A DNA stretch of 64,000 nucleotides. Source: Taenia hydatigena. Its lineage: Eukaryota; Platyhelminthes; Cestoda; Cyclophyllidea; Taeniidae. Of this stretch, positions 50,718 through 62,282 are shown piece by piece. How positions within the stretch are numbered: the stretch's first letter is position 1; each line of letters begins with the position of its first letter. The notes beneath the pieces are model-generated. The model was given only the letters and a program-made list of their open reading frames with translations, was not told the origin of the DNA and made no database searches. The DNA lies in the NCBI GenBank assembly GCA_036345935.2, contig JADWOT020000002.1, positions 15,911,270 to 15,975,269 on the forward strand, written 5' to 3'. A program made the translations under genes and the position numbers.

Positions 50718-51620
50718 CACGTTGATCGACCAGGCCATCCCTCTTGGTGGGTGAACCTGCAATTAAAACTGGATGGTGGATCGCTAGCATTGGGGCAACT
50801 CACCCACAATGGAAACCCAGGCCATCGCATCTGCCTCTGCTATTCACATGATAAAATACGTCCATTCTTTTGCCTTGGCTTCGAAACTCTACGGATTGTA
50901 TCTACTGCTTTTTGTTTCAGTTACGATCAAATCTTCACCTAAAAACCATTTTTATGAACTTAAGCATCTGTAAGGTGTGTGAAGGCAGGGAAAGGCATAA
51001 TACCAGGACAGATTGTTCATAGTTAGCAAACAGAAAGGGATTGGTGCTGCTAGGAGGACTCAGAGTCCGGCCCACCCGACACAGGTAATGTGACCATCCC
51101 AAGTAATCGTAACTGAAACCAACAGCTTAACAAAAAATGTATTACAGTGTGTAAAATGGACTGTAGGCACGCTTGCTAAGGCCAAGGCACCACGCAGCTT
51201 TGCTTGAAGGTGAGCCAGAAAAATTTTTCTTTGGACAAGACCAGGTCTAATTAATCAGCCAAGTTGGAACCATTTTTGCGAAATGACATCGCCAGGCGAT
51301 TGAAACATTGCCTTCTTTACCACCATCATCATCCTACTTTAGCAACAAGATGCATTAATGCTAACTGGCCACACTGTCAGTGGGTAGAATAAAAGTTTTT
51401 GGGAATTTGGGAAAAGTTTGAAAAGTCTGATCGTAGCCACAATGTGGAAGAATCAAGCATAAATTGAGGGTTTTCGATGTTGGTCTCGACGCTGAATTGG
51501 ACCACTCTAGTGTCTGCGGTGTTCCGGATACAGGCCAGACTTGTAAACTGATGGTAGAGAAAGCATTGTTTTGAGGCTGCCTTGAATTGCCTTCCATCTC
51601 TTCAACACGAATGCTCTCCA
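50718..51620 (-). repeat. Inverted segmental repeat, right member
   Basis: The reverse-strand partner of 29085-29968. Outside the LTR, both members keep one shared open frame of about 40 codons (with LQV, GTPQTLEW and NSAS; minus-strand frame 51361-51645 here), so part of the unit may descend from coding sequence. Confidence 0.8.
50969..51146 (-). mobile_element. LTR-like element, copy 4
   Basis: On the minus strand it starts TGTAATACATTTTT and ends CTTACA. It holds gtgtcgggtgggcc and ctggtattatgcc like the left member at 29548, plus about 30 bp that copy 2 lacks. Confidence 0.5.
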
Positions 51621-52993
51621 CTTTGTAACGAAACAGCTTCTGCATAATGTAGTGGACAAGTGTCGATGGTGTTTTAGCGAATTTAAAGAGCCAACCTTAC
51701 AGGCTGCTTAGGAGAACGACCATTAGCGTGATTGAAAGCCGAGAAATTCCGAGACAAATAAAAAAGTAGTGGTTGCGCTTATTGTCTACTGCTGTTGACT
51801 ACAACTAGTTCATTACCGCGCAAGTCAACTTCACTCCACCTTGTGTGAATGCAGGCTCGACTAAAAAGAAAGTGTGCTTTCATATTGACTAAAGTAGGCC
51901 TTAAATCCATTGCATTTTGCCGTTTTAATTCAAAGTTTGGGCACAAATAATCAGGTTCAATGACTCCATTCAGCACTGAATGACACGCACATATGTCTAA
52001 GGTGTGGCTACTCGCCCTTCTTGTCATGACGTGTTGCTGACGTGAGTGTAACACCCTACCAGAAGCTGCGTTTTATAGATTCTCGAAGCTTCGCCCAATA
52101 CTGCGCAAATTCGACGGACATGTTCTCGCCTTAAAGCAATAGCAATGAACAGCATAATTAAAGTTAGAAAATGAAAGACTTACGCACATTTCGAGTGACA
52201 TTTACATTTTCAATCTTACGCGTTGATGGAGGAGTGGTCGTGCGAAGGCGACCGATGTGCATGTTGTCACCACTGAAAGTGCCCTTTCCGAATTTCAATC
52301 AGTACTTTTCAACAGATGCGATATCTGTTACAGCTGACTACACCTCAATCTGTAGTAACTGCGCTTCTTCCAGCCCAATTTTATGCAATGCGCATCTGCG
52401 TTCGACCTTGATGAAATGAATTCGCACAGTTCTCACGTCTTCTTATTTAAGCTTATTTGTTAAATAGAATGCTAAGTTTGCATTAGAATATTCTAGATCC
52501 ATCATTTTGTCAGACGCTGATACTTCTTTTCGGATAATGGCCGAGATAAACGTCGCAGGTGCTTGCAATGGGTAAACAAAGCTTGTCTTAAATGGAATCC
52601 GCCCTTAGTGGATAACTTTCGCTCATTGCGTATCTGTATTCTATGACGAAAAGTTAGCAAATACAGAAGTAATTTTGTTGCCGCCGTAGTAAATAATGGC
52701 AACATGCATTCTTCTTCCAATTACATCGTCATGCCCCATTTGATGTTTAACATTTACATAAGAAGGTTAGCTACAAGTAGGTCCTAATTTCTGTGATGTG
52801 GCAGGCGATTGACAGCAAGCCAATTTTTTAAACGCGTAAAACCCAAAATGGTAGTATTTTACGTGCCTTTGAAACGCTCGAACTCTGCTAACAGATGGTC
52901 CACAGAATCCCTAGTCTTGACTACTTACAAACTCATCAGTAGCACAGCGACTTAGTGGACTTGAAAACCGATGCACCGCAAAGCACAGCTAAC
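51621..52993. other. Stretch with no recognised gene
   Basis: Chance frames only (up to 91 codons). Confidence 0.4.
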
Positions 52994-53167
52994 CTGATGA
53001 AAGGGTTTAAGCTGAATACATGAATTCAAAACAGTAGTAAAGGCAATATCGTCAACAGTGAACTCATCAAAAGAAAACCTAATTAGGTTCCAAAATCCAA
53101 AACAAGAAAAACCACAAATGCCAGGATCGAAACCATCAACCTCCACAACAAAGGCATGAGTTCTCAA
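52994..53167 (-). CDS. Candidate exon, unknown protein
   Basis: An open minus-strand frame of 58 codons from an ATG ends in phase 0 exactly at CAG|GTTAGC. The composition looks protein-like (FGFWNLIRFSFDEFTVDD, then IAFTTVLNSCIQLKPFHQ). No family is recognised. It lies on the same strand as, and downstream of, the ABCC-like exons at 56 kb, but nothing links them. Confidence 0.22.
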
Positions 53168-53248
53168 CCCTTCTTTCCTTTACACATAACACTAGGAAAG
53201 TCTCCAATGGGTTGCAGTACTGGTTCAGCTACGTACTACAAAGTTGGG

Positions 53249-53262
53249 ACACACACACACAG
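53249..53262. repeat. (AC)n microsatellite
   Basis: A short pure AC run. Confidence 0.8.
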
Positions 53263-55221
53263 ATCCGTCAGTACCCCTATCGAGGCGCCCATCTAACTGC
53301 CTCCACAGCGACACAAACAGCTGCGAGTTGAGGTGGTTGCTGACTACAGAACACGAGGAAGGCATACCTGGGTTTCGTATGTTGCTGGAACCACTATAAA
53401 ATATAGTGTTGACGGGTGCAGCCGCATTTTGGCGTAGGAGATGGTGATCAGTCTCTGCTTTGCTAGGGAATCGTCACCGAAGTCGATGGAAGTTAGACAG
53501 AGCAGCAGCAATTCGTCTCTTTGTTTGTATCCAACCAGCCAGCCAAGTAGGCCACCGACTAAGCGACCAAATATTCAGTCTTTCCGCACTTCCGCTTAAC
53601 CATCTACCCTGGGCAATTAGCGGATCCCAAGAGGTGGCCTAAATATCCGCCCCACTTCCTCATTTTCGGCCATCTCCGAGCCCTCTGATGCTCCATTTGT
53701 CTTTCAAAATTTCGAGTATCACTTTGTTTTTCTTCATTATGGTGTAGGAATGATTTCCGACCTTTGCGCGAGTTGCTCTTCACAAAATTGTTTTCTCCGC
53801 TATTTTTCTCTCGCGGAGTGGAAAAAATGCAAACAAAAGAGCCAGGTTCTTAATTAGGCACATCTAGAACTGAGGAGTAGGCATTTTGGAATGATGGAGT
53901 GAACTGCCTCCTCTCTCCCTCTTTTCGTCTTGCGCTTTTGCTTTTTTTGCGTGTGAACGTGACAAACTACCGAAATTACACCTGGATATAGGATTTTTTG
54001 TAGTCAAGACTTTCGTCACGTTGATGGGGGGAAATTCAACAATGCATCGCACACTTTTGTCTCTAAAACGGTTGGATTTCGGATTGACAGGATTAGATGG
54101 GAGCAAAAGCATGGCGGTCCAACGAGTCCATGATATGCTAGGAGGATATTTGAAGTGAACTCCTAAGGCAATGGATGCAGTCATTCGGACTCACTCTTGC
54201 CATTCTTAGCTAATGTAAGTAGACCTGCACATTTAACAATTGAAAACACTATCCTAGTGGCTCAAATTTTGGCCGTGTGCCTTCCTACGGCACTAACTCC
54301 TATGCCGACCCCGCAATCCCCTATTTGTGGTGGCGGAAGAGTGGTGGCGAACTTACGCAGCAAAGAACTGTCCGGAGGCACAGCCACTAACGTCTACTCT
54401 TGACAAATCTTTAACCTCAAACTGATCGCTAATGGAGCAAAGTTAGATTCCAACGGATCCAAATCAGCCTCAAAGAGGAGCATATGCCATGTTAAGGAGT
54501 TGGTACATAAACCAACCATCAAAGGGATTCTTCCCTGGCACAGCTCACCTTGCAAGGGCCATAAAAAATGAAGAAAAATGAACAGTTCTGCAGCATTTCG
54601 TTGGCCCTCAGGCCAGCAGCAAGGAGCTGTCACACTAGTTCCCCACCCTCTTCCCCCTCCCCAGTCCTTTATTAAGTTTTTCAGAAATAACTGACGCATT
54701 GCAATGACAACAGCAATAAAATGAGGCCACTGTAACTGAGACCGCAGTGCGCTCGCTGTAGGATGTGTCGGTATTATTCTGCGTTTTTTTCTCGTAGACA
54801 GTCCCAATCTGCCGTTCTATTCGACGCAGAAGAACTACCACAAAAGATGTTGAAAAGGAGATGATGAAAAGCAGTTAAAGAAGTCTTTGCGACACAAGAA
54901 TTGTGTGGATATTTTCAATGTCTTACTATTCCGCGCGATCCTTTATGTACGACGAAGACAAACCTACCACCAGACAGCCTTTTCGAATTTCGCTTTTAAA
55001 CCACAATAATGCAACTTCCTCTCGCAGAGGTGAGGCTCGTTCAATGAAGAGAAAATACCTTCCAGGCATGGGAGGGTTAAAAAATTGTTTGCATTTCTCC
55101 TTTGTTTGTTAAATCGTGCGTCTCTTAATGAGCAGAGTGGACAACAGGCACGTGTTCTCGCACACTTGATGAGCTCCACGCGCCCCGTCCTCCGAAACTT
55201 CGACGGCTTGATACCGAAATG

Positions 55222-55252
55222 ACAGCACAGAGGGAGAGACAGAGAGAGAGAC
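55222..55252. repeat. (GA)-rich simple repeat
   Basis: An imperfect GA run. Confidence 0.75.
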
Positions 55253-56294
55253 CACAGAACACACTCTATACACAAGATAGAGAGGTGAGTCTCTCCAACT
55301 CACCCTTATATTTGCAGTTGGGGTGTCAAACTGGGGCCTTGTTGTGCTAAATGTAGCTGGAAGAGACCTAAAAAATTAACTAAACGTCAGCGGCTGCGGT
55401 AAAAGACTAAAAACTGCAGTGGTTATAAAGCAGAGATGGCGACTCAAGACGCCACCTAGAAGTAAAACATCGCCCAGGCTTCATTTCTCTCCATTCCGAA
55501 TGATATGTCATCCCCACTCCTCACTTTCCCCAAATGTTGCTGGGCTGACAGGAGGAGAACCATGCAAAAATTCATTAATTTTAACGCAAAGTGAGAGTGA
55601 ATAACTGAGCGCTGACTTTGGTGAACGGATGAATAAGTTTGGCATTTGAGGAAGAGGTAAATCGAATTCGATGTGGATCATCCATCTTTTCGTCGAGTGA
55701 AGAAACATGTAACAATGAAAACCGTCTCAGCGAAGGGGTGAGTGGAGATGGGGAATAATCTAGGCTCCAAAATGCCCTAAAGGCGGTAGTTTATGCCTTC
55801 TGTGATCTCATCTATGCTTTCTATGAGGAAATTTTTACTCTCCGTATGCAAATCTCATGCATCTAATAGGAGCTGGTCAATAATGAAGCAAAAATATCTG
55901 CCCTGGTGGCAGAGCAAAAAGGGTTTGCGCGTGTAGACTCCATTATCAGTTGACGTGTCTCCAAATGAACTCTCATCAATACTTTCCTTCTTGATTAACT
56001 ATACCGACGGTTCCTCCTTATAAGGGCGTGGTGCGTCTGTGAAAACGACTGGTTTGGAGGCCCTTCTCTGCGCATGCTATTAAGCTCCTCCCAAATGCGT
56101 TGCTGACTCATCCGACTTGGGCGGTCAGTCGATGGTTAGATCAATACAATCAATAAGACCGCCTACTGTGTAATTGTTGCGTATTGGTTGTCTGCTTAGT
56201 AGGTCGGTCGATCCATTCACTGATCCACTCGACTCACAGCGTGTTGGGCTGCGATCTCACGGATGAGTGAGTGGAAAATGATTTTGACATTTAC

Positions 56295-56421
56295 CTAACA
56301 TTATGTTGTGTAGGGCTGTCAATGGCTGCGAAATATGGCGGGGCGACTTGATGCTGGATTTGAAGTAGACGAGGAGAAGAAAACCAAGAGGGAGCCAGAG
56401 GAACAATGCGTTCTCGTGGCA
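56295..56421 (-). CDS. Exon 2 of an ABCC/MRP-like transporter (TMD0), candidate
   Basis: ABCC transporters are multi-pass membrane exporters whose first exons encode an extracellular N-terminus and the membrane domain TMD0. This 127-nt minus-strand exon follows a clear acceptor (tttgctttccactttag) and ends at GTAAAT. It reads CHENALFLWLPLGFLLLVYF and then a basic KSSIKSPR loop. Human ABCC proteins have the same arrangement at the same place: a Cys after a short N-terminus, then a helix with a W-x-P-x-GFLxL core and a basic loop. It joins the preceding exon (56583-56660) in phase 0 and leaves phase 1 at its end. No nucleotide-binding domain is visible in the window, so the rest of the gene would have to be split over long introns to the left, or be missing. 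Confidence 0.4.
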
Positions 56422-56582
56422 CTAAAGTGGAAAGCAAAAAAGTAAGGAAATAAAATGCAAGCAACTACTCACTCCTCTTCTTCAGGTGACTTGAATGCAT
56501 AGAGCACACACGGTAGGACATAATGCAAGACGCAATACTTGAGAGCATATCGAGCGTGGTGGAGGACGAAGGTGACACTCAC

Positions 56583-56660
56583 TAAAGACGCGTTGAAGTG
56601 GGGTGTGGGAAAGAAGGAGGCGACAGGTGGGCTCCCATCTCTCCATTCCGAGAAAGTCAT
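56583..56660 (-). CDS. Exon 1 of an ABCC/MRP-like transporter, candidate
   Basis: A 26-codon minus-strand frame runs from an ATG (with an in-frame TAG three codons upstream) to GTGAGT at 56577-56582. It encodes a short N-terminus ending FPTPHFNASL with an N-glycosylation sequon (NAS), just before the Cys that opens exon 2. The length and position fit the extracellular N-terminus of ABCC transporters. The intron to exon 2 is 161 nt. The same DNA also stays open beyond the donor (to 56469), an alternative that does not fit exon 2 in phase. Confidence 0.38.
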
Positions 56661-59063
56661 CGGACCCTATTCTTGCGTGTGCCCTATGATCCCTAATATC
56701 TGAGAGGAAGAAAAGGAAAGGCCTCTTTTTACTTCGCATTGAATTACGTCGGATCGATTAGGTGGGCCAAATCAGGATGGTACAGTTGGCTTAAATGATA
56801 TCGTAGGAATGCGCCTCAGAAGATGCGGATCTGTCAACCCGCGTCTTTCTTTCCTCATTTATCTAAGCCTGTCACAATCTAGCCTAGGTGGCTAATTTAG
56901 CCTGTCCTATTGCAGTGTAATCTAGTCTGATCTAGTTAGGCCTAATCTTGAGTACCGTGCTACACTGCTTCCACAGCAGGACATGGATATGGGGCTCCTT
57001 GTTGCATTGCAGTAGGTCTGCTGCTGCTACCGCTGTTTATTTGGTGGTTGTCAACGCATGTAAGAACCATTACAAGCAAGTACAGCACAGTCAGCTCAGT
57101 GCAAGATATGCATTTAATTAGAGGAATCGACCACATACTTCTAAAGATTTCTATGCAGCTTACAAATGGCTACTTCTGGTGCTTATTCGCAAGGCTGTGC
57201 ATGGACGGATCCTTGCCTCGCATCACGAACGACACTAGAGGTGCATGCAGTTCTTCGCTGGAAGTGAAGGAACATGCACGTTCAGCTGAAAGGGACAAAG
57301 GAATGGTTGCGATTGAGGCGAAGTAGAGAGAGTGGGCATTTAAGTACTTCTCTGCTCCACCATAAAATGCCTGTCTCAATTTGGATGAAAGAAAAGCGCA
57401 ACAGACGGAGAAATTGAGTCAAAGGAGGCGGATGGACGGGTAGAGTGATGGTTAAGTATTGGCGAATCGAAGAGGCGAAATCATCAATAAACTAACACAC
57501 CATCCTTGCAGCGGTAATCAAACCCTATTTAAGGGATCAAAAATTTGGATTTTCATTGACTGGTTGTCAAATATTAAAGCCACAGTGGAAGACTGCTTCT
57601 GGGCAAATGCACATTAGAATAGCCACCATTTTGGCAACCGCCCCAATGCCACGGCTTGGATAATGACGGCCAGTTAGGCTTTCGATGCACAAAAGTAAAA
57701 CACTCTTTAAGAAGGAAATAACGCTTTTCACCTCGTTTAGCCTTTGCACCACATCTCCATTTAGTTTATCCTGATTCTTTTGCCACGTAGGAAGTGCAAA
57801 ATCCAGAACCCTCTACCAAACCCCTCCCTATGGTACACCTCTATCATATAAGCTTCTTTCTTGTCGTGGAAGATTATATCCCAGACAGAAATGCAGTCGT
57901 TCTGGGCGTTGAGGACGAAGACCTAAAAATAGAAGAAATTGTCTGGAGTAGCGATATGCCAAGCTACGCGTTAACCTCTGCCTCTGCACTTTGCCTCCTT
58001 AATCAGTAGGGCTGCACAGACATAGTCCGGAATCTTTTCTCCCCTGTATCATTAAGCCATTCACCAACATCACGCCCGACGCCTGATGCTCGAGAATACG
58101 CTGTACCATTATTTGCAGTCATAAATAAAAGGCACGGATCGGTACTATTAATCGATCAGCAAAGAGCCAATAAAATTAAAGCAGTAATGGGACTTTCCCA
58201 AACAAAGCGGATTAAATTGTTTCTACTCCTCTAGTTCACAGCGATGCCTACCATACAGATAAGGTTTCTATATTATTTGCTTTCTAGGCTGCGCGAACGC
58301 AAATGCGGTAGGGAGCTGCGAGTGGTTAATGCAATTTCAGCCTCCATTGAGAGCTTATGAGGAAAACGAAATCATAAAAGCGTTTATTTATAATTAATGA
58401 ATCAGTGTAAAGTGCCTTTTAAGGACCAGCCACCATTCTAAGTGCATTATCACTTAGCTTGTTTTCGAGCAATGGAAGACTTTGTTCACCTCTATTCATG
58501 CCACAAATCATTATTAATTAAAAAGCCTGAGTCTGGGATTAAAGTATCTCCCTGCTAATTCACATGGATCCAGACTCATCCTCAAAGCACTTGAGTAACC
58601 AGTTGTGTCCGTCAAAACTGTGCTAAAGGATATCAGGTCCGAGTTATCCATGGTCAGTGCAAAGTAGGCAATGCCAAAGGATTTGCTCTGATTATGTAAG
58701 AAAATGAGTCCATTTGAGTCCGTCCTTTCCGGCCTCAATATCTGGGATTAGCATGTCTGGTAAAGAAGGTGAGAAGTTAATGGGGCTAGAAGAACTATAA
58801 AATATCTACTTGCGATTACACTCCTCCTTCAGCCATCAAAACGGAAATCGAGGAAGATAAAAACCAATTGTGTTAGACTAGGGTGAAAAAAGGCCAAGAG
58901 GTGTGCCAGAAGTCGGTGAATGTGTTGGACTGCTCCATCTCCAAAACAGTAAGGAAGACAATGATGCAATACTGATAACGGCCCACGTTGAGTAGTGGTG
59001 GCGACTGTCAACTTGGTAATCTTTCATTTGCCAAATGCATAATGGCTTCAAACATCGCGTTTG
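56661..59063. other. Stretch with no recognised gene
   Basis: Chance frames up to 92 codons. If the ABCC-like gene is real, its promoter would lie just right of 56660, but no TATA box is obvious. Confidence 0.4.
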
Positions 59064-59251
59064 TTGTGGCGTCTCGAGACTTCCCTTAAGATAAAGGAAG
59101 TCACAATGCTTAGGCAGAATATGTCTGTTCCGCAAACAGAAGGGAATTAGGGCAGTTGGCATGGTGCAAAGGCCAGACCACCCACTAAAGGCAATAAAGC
59201 CACCCGAGTCACCTCAACCGAAATCGGCAGTCCAACAAGCAAAGTACTGCA
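59064..59251 (-). mobile_element. LTR-like element, copy 5
   Basis: On the minus strand it starts TGCAGTACTTTGCTTG and ends GCCACAA, 188 bp. It shares the 5' and 3' parts of the family with a diverged middle. Confidence 0.5.
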
Positions 59252-59658
59252 TCTGTTTTGCAGTCTACTTTCTATAAAATTTGGTTCAAATGGCACTCCA
59301 AAGCCAAGCCAGAACCACAAAAATTAAGGCTCAAGCATAAATGTAGACACAAATGCTTTAAGCTTTTGAACATAAAAAATAGCAATTAAGTTTCAGCATG
59401 GTTTAACTTACTGCCATTCGGCATTTTCAGGGTAAATTGTCTCTTCGTTTAAAAAAGCAAAATAACTTTAAAAGAGAACTGTAAGCAATTTTAAGAAAAA
59501 CAAGACATTTTCTTGGAAAGTAGAGCAGGAGGACCTGGCCCTTCCAAAGACCATATGTACATTGAGGAGTGACTCGAGATTGCAAAGGTCAACATTCATC
59601 TCTACCTCAGAGGCAAAGAATATTCCTTATCCTTTGCGCTCCATTCCAATAATTGGTC

Positions 59659-60030
59659 ATGACTACAATAGAAGCCGGACTCTTCCGAGGCTCCAACATT
59701 GGCCAGTTCTGCGAGACCTTAGCCCATCACCTCATCAATTAGAAAGGACAGCACCTTGCCGGAGACTTTTCCGCCGTTACCAAAAACCTGGTGAGGATGA
59801 AGAATGCACTGAAAACCTTCAGCGCACCGCTTGAAGGGGCCGCTAATTGGGTGGCCGCGCATTTTAGAGACAGAGTCCGACCGCCCATTATGTTTGAGAA
59901 AGTCTACGCCATAATTAATAACAAGCTCAGTCAGGAACTCCACGTGTCATCGTTCTCCCAGACGTCCAGCAAATGGTCAAACCCTACAACTCCACAATGG
60001 GCTCTCTCGCGCCAAATTTTAAGATCTAGT
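59659..60030 (+). pseudogene. Degenerate coding stretch, unidentified, upstream of gypsy remnant
   Basis: A plus-strand frame reads MTTIEAGLFRGSNIGQFCET, is closed by a TAG at 59740-59742 and continues open as GDFSAVTKNLVRMKNALKTF, AANWVAAHFRDRVRPP and AIINNKLSQELHVSS to a TAG after RSSE. A GTGAGT lies near its end (about 60029) and a tttattccag follows near 60085. The composition is protein-like on both sides of the stop, which suggests a decayed gene or a gag-like region belonging to the retroelement that follows. I do not recognise the family. Confidence 0.35.
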
Positions 60031-60123
60031 GAGTAGACCTCTTTCTTCTTTAGACTCCCAAATTGGTCCCATTCTTTTATTCCAGTCTCAGGTAAACTAG
60101 AAGAATGCTTAAGCAGCTTCCCC

Positions 60124-60538
60124 TTGACTTGGTGGGGAACGACAAATAAAAAGACGTCGATAAAAGTCTGCACAAGAAAGGAAACCCGAACAGCGAAATC
60201 CATTTTGGGCCTGGCTGATGCTGATTTTCTTCGTAATGCTAAGACGGTCCTGGATTTTGTGGAAGGCAAATATTGCACCCACCAAAGCTATGAAGTCAAC
60301 GAAGTTGTTTCACGATTTGAATTAGACGCAGACGAAATCTTCAGCGCTTTTTTTTGAAGCAGCGGCTCTCCTCACGGACAATTCCGACCACCTTTGCTCA
60401 CAGTTGACTCACATCATCGGTAACGAGAAGCAAGAACTTTGCGCATTCCTCATCAAGTACGTAAACATGTTCTCATGGCAAGGCGCGAAACTGGGACGAA
60501 CAAACATTGTCAAGCATACAATCGATGCCGGCAAGAGG
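60124..60538 (+). pseudogene. Ty3/gypsy pol remnant (protease end to RT linker)
   Basis: The first frame (60124-60354) contains SILGLADADFLRNAKTVLDF, which matches the end of a retroviral-type aspartic protease (ILGxDFLRxxxxxLDF). After an 8-T run (60348-60355) the frame shifts by one, and the next 61 codons carry GAKLGRTNIVKHTIDAG. This is the conserved phrase that leads into the reverse transcriptase of Ty3/gypsy elements (GRTxxVxHxIxTGD). A TGA (60539-60541) then ends it before any RT motif. Downstream sequence holds no readable RT, RNase H or integrase. The element is truncated and frameshifted. The nearest LTR-like copy (59064-59251) is on the other strand, so the two need not belong together. 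Confidence 0.75.
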
Positions 60539-61919
60539 TGAGCGGAAGGTAAGGACATGCGTTGGAACTTTTTTAAGAGTTGAGAAATGACTTCACCACG
60601 CTGTCCGTGGAAAAAATGAAAGCTTCCGGGAAAGTGAAAAAGCAGAAGAGCCACAGAATTTACACAGTTCATCGCTTGCTCCTCGGAAAGCAGTCGCCTA
60701 ACTAACGTGGTGCCTTCAAGATGTAGAAACACTTTTTCAGTCAAACCGCTCCTTGTTGCACCACTAAACTGACTTCATGATTAATGGCCAACTAGATTAG
60801 CAGGAAACCGTGTTAGGCCTTGCAAATAAAAGAGAAACGCTTGGCCACCCCTCAGACACCCAGCAGTCATAAATCTAGAGAGCCACATTTTCGGATTTAC
60901 TTAGCCTGCATCATGATTGTTAAGCAAGTGTAAATGGGTAGGGTCCAAGGCGATATCTCCAAAACCACACTGTGTCACCGACTACAGACAACACAGCGCT
61001 TTTTAGGAGCCCCTTACCTCATTTTTAAGTTAATTTAGTGGCCCATTAATAAGCTTTATTCATTTTGTTTTGCTGCATGGTAATAGAGCATCGGCAGCAG
61101 TGAAACAGGCAACGTTTGACTGCATTTTCGTGTCCAAAGCTCGTTGCACTACTCAGAGCGCTTAAGTAGCAGCTTCACTACTGTCAATGCTGGCAGTCTC
61201 CAATACAAAGTAATTTGCTCGCATTCTTGCACACCTTTTCAGGATTTACTGACGAGTTATGGCAAGCGGTGGGGCTAGCTCATGCCTATCTTGCTTATCT
61301 TAAAGGCGCCAAACAGCTTACAACGAACGTTGTATTTGCAAAGGCAAAAGTGGTAGTTGGTTTCTAGACTTGCCAGATCTGAGACCACATAATCGGACTC
61401 AGCTGCGTACGCTTTGAGTAGGACCACGTAGTTCGCTACGCTGACTCACCTTCAATCGCCACTGACCTCTGAGGCACACAACCTAGCAACAACTGCAGTC
61501 ACGTTCGCTAGGCAACGTGATGCAATGCCGCCTTTTTACTCGAAGGCACAGCTGCACAAACGGGATTCAAACCCGACCTCACCATGATGGTACCAGGTGT
61601 GTCACGCAACATCTACATGCGTCTCTAGCTGAAATCGCGCACCTGTCAGCATTCAATGTTGAGGTATTTAAACTGCGGCCATCACCTCTGCCTTCTCCCT
61701 CACCTCGCCTACACCCACATTCTACGAGGGCATGTAGACTCACCATTGGCGCCGTCTTCCAAGTAACGACCAGAAATCGACACTGAAAATGAATTCACGA
61801 ACTCTCCCTTGTTCACAGCACAGAATTAATGTTTAATGAGGAGAACGGACAAACGCACGCTAACTTCGACTAAACGTAGGCAAACAAATTTATCAGCGTC
61901 AAATCTAACGTCGAGAAAA
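60539..61919. other. Stretch with no recognised gene
   Basis: No RT-like frames continue the pol remnant. A tRNA-like T-arm sequence lies near 61561-61575 on the minus strand (see findings). Confidence 0.4.
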
Positions 61920-62282
61920 CTGGCTGACATCAACCCACCACCATTCCCCCACGCCTCGCCAACCACAGTCATCTTTTCCTTCCCCCGTGCATAAGCCATA
62001 CATGTATTTGAATGAGCTCAACCGCATGTGTTGACGATCCCAACACCTCGCCAATATCACTCACCATTGAGGACACTGCGATAACAGCCAAAACAAGCCC
62101 ACGCGATTACCTTAAATTCGACTCCTTTCATCTTTAATGATAAAATATGGCAAATTCAACTCACAATGCTCAAGTCCGCCAAACCCAAGTCCCAACTCAC
62201 AAGCCCACGAAAACTGCAACTCTGCAAAAGCGCAACACATTTAGTCGCCGAACATCACTGTTCAAGACAGTCTCCACCACGT

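Larger units (their letters stand above)
53168..56294. other. Stretch with only weak exon candidates
   Basis: The longest frame of the window (54394-54807, minus, 137 codons) lies here. Part of it (from an acceptor-like ctcagttacag to a strong donor CAAG|GTGAGC) could be an exon with hydrophobic ends, but I recognise no family. An AC run (53249-53262) and a GA run (55222-55252) are simple repeats. Confidence 0.3.

Noticed and set aside
54394..54807. Longest open frame of the window, minus strand, 137 codons
   Set aside because: No domain or homologue recognised; composition includes an odd Gly/Trp patch, and a second frame is also open over part of it. Only a weak acceptor and one good donor support a partial exon, so it was not called as a gene.
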